From assembly GCA_023238725.1 (NCBI GenBank), contig CM041548.1, positions 18,125,752-18,189,751 on the forward strand: a stretch of DNA of 64,000 nt. Reading direction: 5' to 3'. This stretch comes from Scortum barcoo (Eukaryota; Chordata; Actinopteri; Centrarchiformes; Terapontidae). Below the pieces are notes generated by a model, which was not told where the DNA came from, searched no databases, and was given only the letters and a program-made list of their open reading frames with translations. Each line of letters starts with the position of its first letter. The first letter of the stretch is position 1. A program made the translations under genes and the position numbers. This document shows, one piece after another, positions 60,530 to 64,000 of the stretch.

Positions 60530-60745
60530 ATTAGTGAGCTTTATAGCTGCTGATCGATGGCTTCTGGCTAGCTGTTTCCACCTGTTTCCAGTCTTTATGC
60601 TAAGCTAAGCTAATATGCTGCTGTCTGTAGCTTCAGAGTAGCTGCACAGACGCGAGAATGACCTCAAACCTCTAATCTAACTCTCGACAAGAAAGCAAAT
60701 GAGGATTTCCAAAAAAGACATTAAATCATTTCTGCCATCACCCAT
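60530..60745 (-). repeat. Dispersed percomorph repeat, reverse copy
   Basis: TAGTGAGCTTTATAGC, TTTCCAGTCTTTATGCTAAG and TAACTCTCGACAAGAAAGC are the reverse complement of the blocks at 49990-50245. Confidence 0.65.
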
Positions 60746-63700
60746 CTTTAATAAAATAATTTATGACTAAAATTTGAATCTGCCGTACTTTAGCAGTCAA
60801 GCCTGCATGAACTGATCAAAGATTTGAGAGTACTTGACATTTTAAAAGGCTTACATAAACAAGTGCTTGTCGTTTGATTTTGAAAGGATGTTCAAGAGCA
60901 GCAACAATTAGAAAAACCTGGGCTCATGAATTAGTCACCTGTTCATGTTCTTTAAAGTGGATGATGGAGAAGTGGAGCCTGCGTCTTTTTAATCAAAGGC
61001 GGTGAATGAATATGGAGCCCCAAAACTCTCACAAAATGTTGTAAAAGGTTGTCAAAAATATAAAAAACGTGAATACATCATAAATAATACTGTCAGTTTA
61101 ATTCTTAAAATGGCATTAAAAAGGAAGTATAAAGCTTTGTGTAGTGGCTAAACACACTTCTACATGTACTTTGTTGACCTCCTGCCTACATTTAGTCAAA
61201 TACCTTTTCTTCTCATCCACATTGTATCTGCCAAGTTGCAGGATTGATTTTTTTTTTCTTACCGAATAATAGCTGACATGGAAATAACTGACCTTTAAGT
61301 GACATTGAAATGTAAGCCCTGTAGGAAGGAGAACCTTTACTCTCCTCTCCTGCTGTGCGCCGGAGGTCAAACTGGCTCCACTTCTCTCTGTGCTATACTC
61401 TGAATAGTTTCCAAGTGCTTGCTTGTCATGCGGTATATGGATCAGATATGCTGCATTTCACTGCAATCATTTGTATTGTAATTTTCGGCATTTTAAACTG
61501 TTACTGAGAGGAGGTGAGGGTCTTTAAGTTCTTTGACAAATTACGTGTTCAAATGTAAAGACAATAAAATACATAAAAAGAAAAGCGTTATTCAGCATTT
61601 AAACATCTGAATGGTTTTTTATTTCTTACATATCTAGACGATGGATCCTGGAATATATTTAGACATGAGGAATGGTTTTGGTATGGAAAAGGCTGGTGAC
61701 CGCTGACTTAAGTTATTAAGAATAATCTGTACTGCTGCAACAATTAACACCAAAGATCGTCTCTTTTTTAATACGCTATCTTCTTTACGTGGTGGTGTCG
61801 GCGTCATGTGATCTCCTCGTGAATCATAAATGTGGACACGTGTTTCCCGCTTTGAGAAATTCGTATAAGACTGTGTGAAATAATCAGGAAAACTATTTTT
61901 GACTCTATCCTTCTGTGGCTGGAAACAATGAGCAGAAATGAAAAGATGAAAACAAACATGGAGCAAATGAAATGTCCACACAGTAATCATATATGTACTG
62001 ACCTGCATGCTGCTCTGTGAAATCTTGTAGTAGTAGTTGAAGTATTTTAGATTACTTCTTCATAACATCATCTTCAAATTCATATTTCTTGTCTTCATGA
62101 GAGACAACAATAGAAATAAGTCTTGTGTTAAGATGAGCCAGATGAAGCACTTGATGAGGGAAAAACTGGTCATGGGCCAGTGTCTGATTCCCCCCCTTTT
62201 TCCTCCCATCGTAAACACACACTCAGTCCATCTCCTGAGTGCACGTGAAACTGCACCGCTCGTCTCATGTGGTGCTGCAAAGACAGCATGTGTGCTCACA
62301 TTGTTGATCCACGGTCGAGATGACGGGGGAGTCGCGCATTCTTGCCGCTCACACAGAGAACAAGGCTGCAGAATGGGCCTTTTGCCATCTCCCTTTACTT
62401 AAATCCCATGACAGGATGTAAAGGCCGCCTGGGAGCGTCACAAAAGGTGCCTTCAGTTAAAGAACCATTCAGGAAGTTCTAAAACATTCATGGCTTTTCA
62501 GGGAAATGAGGTCAGAAAAAGGTAGCGGTGGTTTGAGTGTGTCGCCGGTTGCTTGATGTAGTATCAACAAACAAACCAGGTGAGCCAGCTGAGGTATGCA
62601 AAAGAGATACGCAGGAACAAAGCAGAGCGTGACTCACTCAGGATCTTTAGCCGCAGGAACACACAGAGAGACGTTTGTAGGTTTGTAGGAAGTCGACAAA
62701 CGCAGAGATTAATTTGAATGAAGACTATATTAGCAGGAAAGGCTGTGTGAGTGGCCTACTTTACCTTTTTTCCTTTTTCACGTTAAATTGAAATGTGGAT
62801 CGTCTGTCTGCTAATTCCAACATTCAACTTAAACTTCTTTAACTTTAGATTTTAAAATTTTTGAAATTTGTATTAAAGCCATGCATGAAAAAAACCTGGA
62901 AATCATACAAACTTTAACATGCAGATACTTAAATAAAATCTGTAAATAATATAAAAGATATATAAAACATCTGCTACAAGGTAAGTTCACTTACAGTTGT
63001 GTAAATGGAGGAATGGAGGCTGTCCAGGGCCAAGCGCCAGTTTAAGTAGATTTATTTGCATAATTGGGGGCTTTATTTGAAAGGCAAAATGTCAATCTTA
63101 TGTAAGGTGTCAATATAGGTCTTGGCTCTTATGTGACTCTATAACTAAAAATAAGCCTGGCTGACACACATTGTGCTACACATGTGCAGCAGTCCTATTG
63201 TTTCCATAAGTAAAGGTCAAAAAGACAGATCCTGATTTAGACTTTTAATTTGTAAGAACATTACACTTAAAATGTGAAGTTAAGCAATCAGATCTTTAAA
63301 ACTCAAATTAAATGAGTACAAACCAAACCAAATTACAGTTTTAATTATTAAACGCAGAAAACAAAACAAGAATTTAGATGAAAACAGGAGGGATAATCTA
63401 TTTTATATCTTCTGTTTTAGCAGGAAAACACTTGGGGAGATAGTGATGCTTGATCCAAAGGACACATTTTAAAGCTTTTAAAGGCTGCAAGTGTTACATC
63501 AAAGTGATGGTTTAAAAGAATCTGATTCATTGTGTTTTGGTGGTTAATTCAAAAGCCAGTGTTACAGCAGGGAGTCTGTAAACCCCTGAACTTTAAAGTA
63601 GCTGAAAAAGACAGGTCACCTTCGGTCGATCATTTTGCTTTTCATCACCCGCGTACCTGCAGATGTTTGGAGCTCTTTGTTGTCTCGTGTTTCTTTGAAA

Positions 63701-64000
63701 AGCTGAATATCAAAGTCCCGACCGGCCGACCTCTTTTGTGGATGACAAAAGCTGCCGACCCGCGCTTTGTACCAGAGGTTTATGCTGCTGCTTGATGCTG
63801 ATGATTTTTAAATCCTTTTACACAAGGTATTCACATTACACTGTATTTCATTTCATACATTTACATTCAGGAGAGAAACCGACATTCAGTGAGCAGATAT
63901 GTGAACTGTTTTGCACTTTGGTAAAATAAAACATTGCAGTTATTCTCATAATTAGTTAATCTTCCAGCTATTTTCTCAATTCACTGATGAAGCATTGTTT
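60746..64000. other. Non-coding to the window end
   Basis: No exon, RNA gene or dated element was recognised. Short open frames near 61634-62008, 62037-62402 and 63532-63795 have no family resemblance, no splice support and ordinary composition. Confidence 0.4.

Noticed and set aside
63532..63795. 87-aa plus-strand open frame at the window end
   Set aside because: No recognised domain and no splice partner; left unannotated.
1..64000. tRNA, rRNA, known microRNA or CRISPR arrays
   Set aside because: None seen by eye on either strand; a covariance-model search could still find small RNAs.

Overview
This window is vertebrate nuclear DNA, most likely from a percomorph teleost. It has GT-AG introns, AT-rich non-coding DNA, many short mobile-element relics of types abundant in spiny-rayed fishes, and proteins close to human MSTO1, SRSF4, XKR8, EYA3 and SGK kinases. 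No prokaryotic, viral or CRISPR content was seen. Gene identities rest on reading the translated exons against remembered family sequences; no database search was run.

Layout. (1) 1-1695, plus: the 3' end of MSTO1 (last five exons, 5' end off the window). (2) 3255-8463, minus: SRSF4, six coding exons, tail-to-tail with MSTO1. (3) 9604-11868 and 13532-16949, plus: two tandem XKR8-like scramblase genes with the same three-exon structure and intron phases. The first has an apparent one-base frameshift just before its cytoplasmic tail. (4) 22308-30526, minus: EYA3, 18 coding exons, a long 3'UTR meeting the second XKR8 gene tail-to-tail, a probable non-coding first exon and promoter near 33.5-33.7 kb, and one GC-AG intron. 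(5) 36247-40253, minus: an SGK-family kinase, 13 coding exons, with a TATA/CRE promoter at about 40.43-40.55 kb and a probable alternative first exon at 47010-47037. (6) 47-64 kb: no gene recognised; repeats, tandem duplications and unassigned sequence.

The genes have separate jobs: mitochondrial morphology (MSTO1), splicing (SRSF4), phosphatidylserine exposure (XKR8 pair), transcription co-activation and phosphatase activity (EYA3), and kinase signalling (SGK). Their proximity looks like ancient synteny. Human EYA4-SGK1, EYA1-XKR9-SGK3 and EYA2-SGK2-SRSF6 are comparable groupings, while human EYA3-XKR8-SRSF4 lacks an SGK, so this locus may carry an SGK paralogue missing from the mammalian EYA3 region.

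Most noteworthy points: the XKR8 copy 1 frameshift at a C run, with a DxxD caspase-type motif downstream in the shifted frame; a DxxD motif also in copy 2; the SGK alternative first exon that would replace the N-terminal hydrophobic segment; a GC donor in EYA3; a candidate poison exon in SRSF4; and several mobile elements with readable ends.
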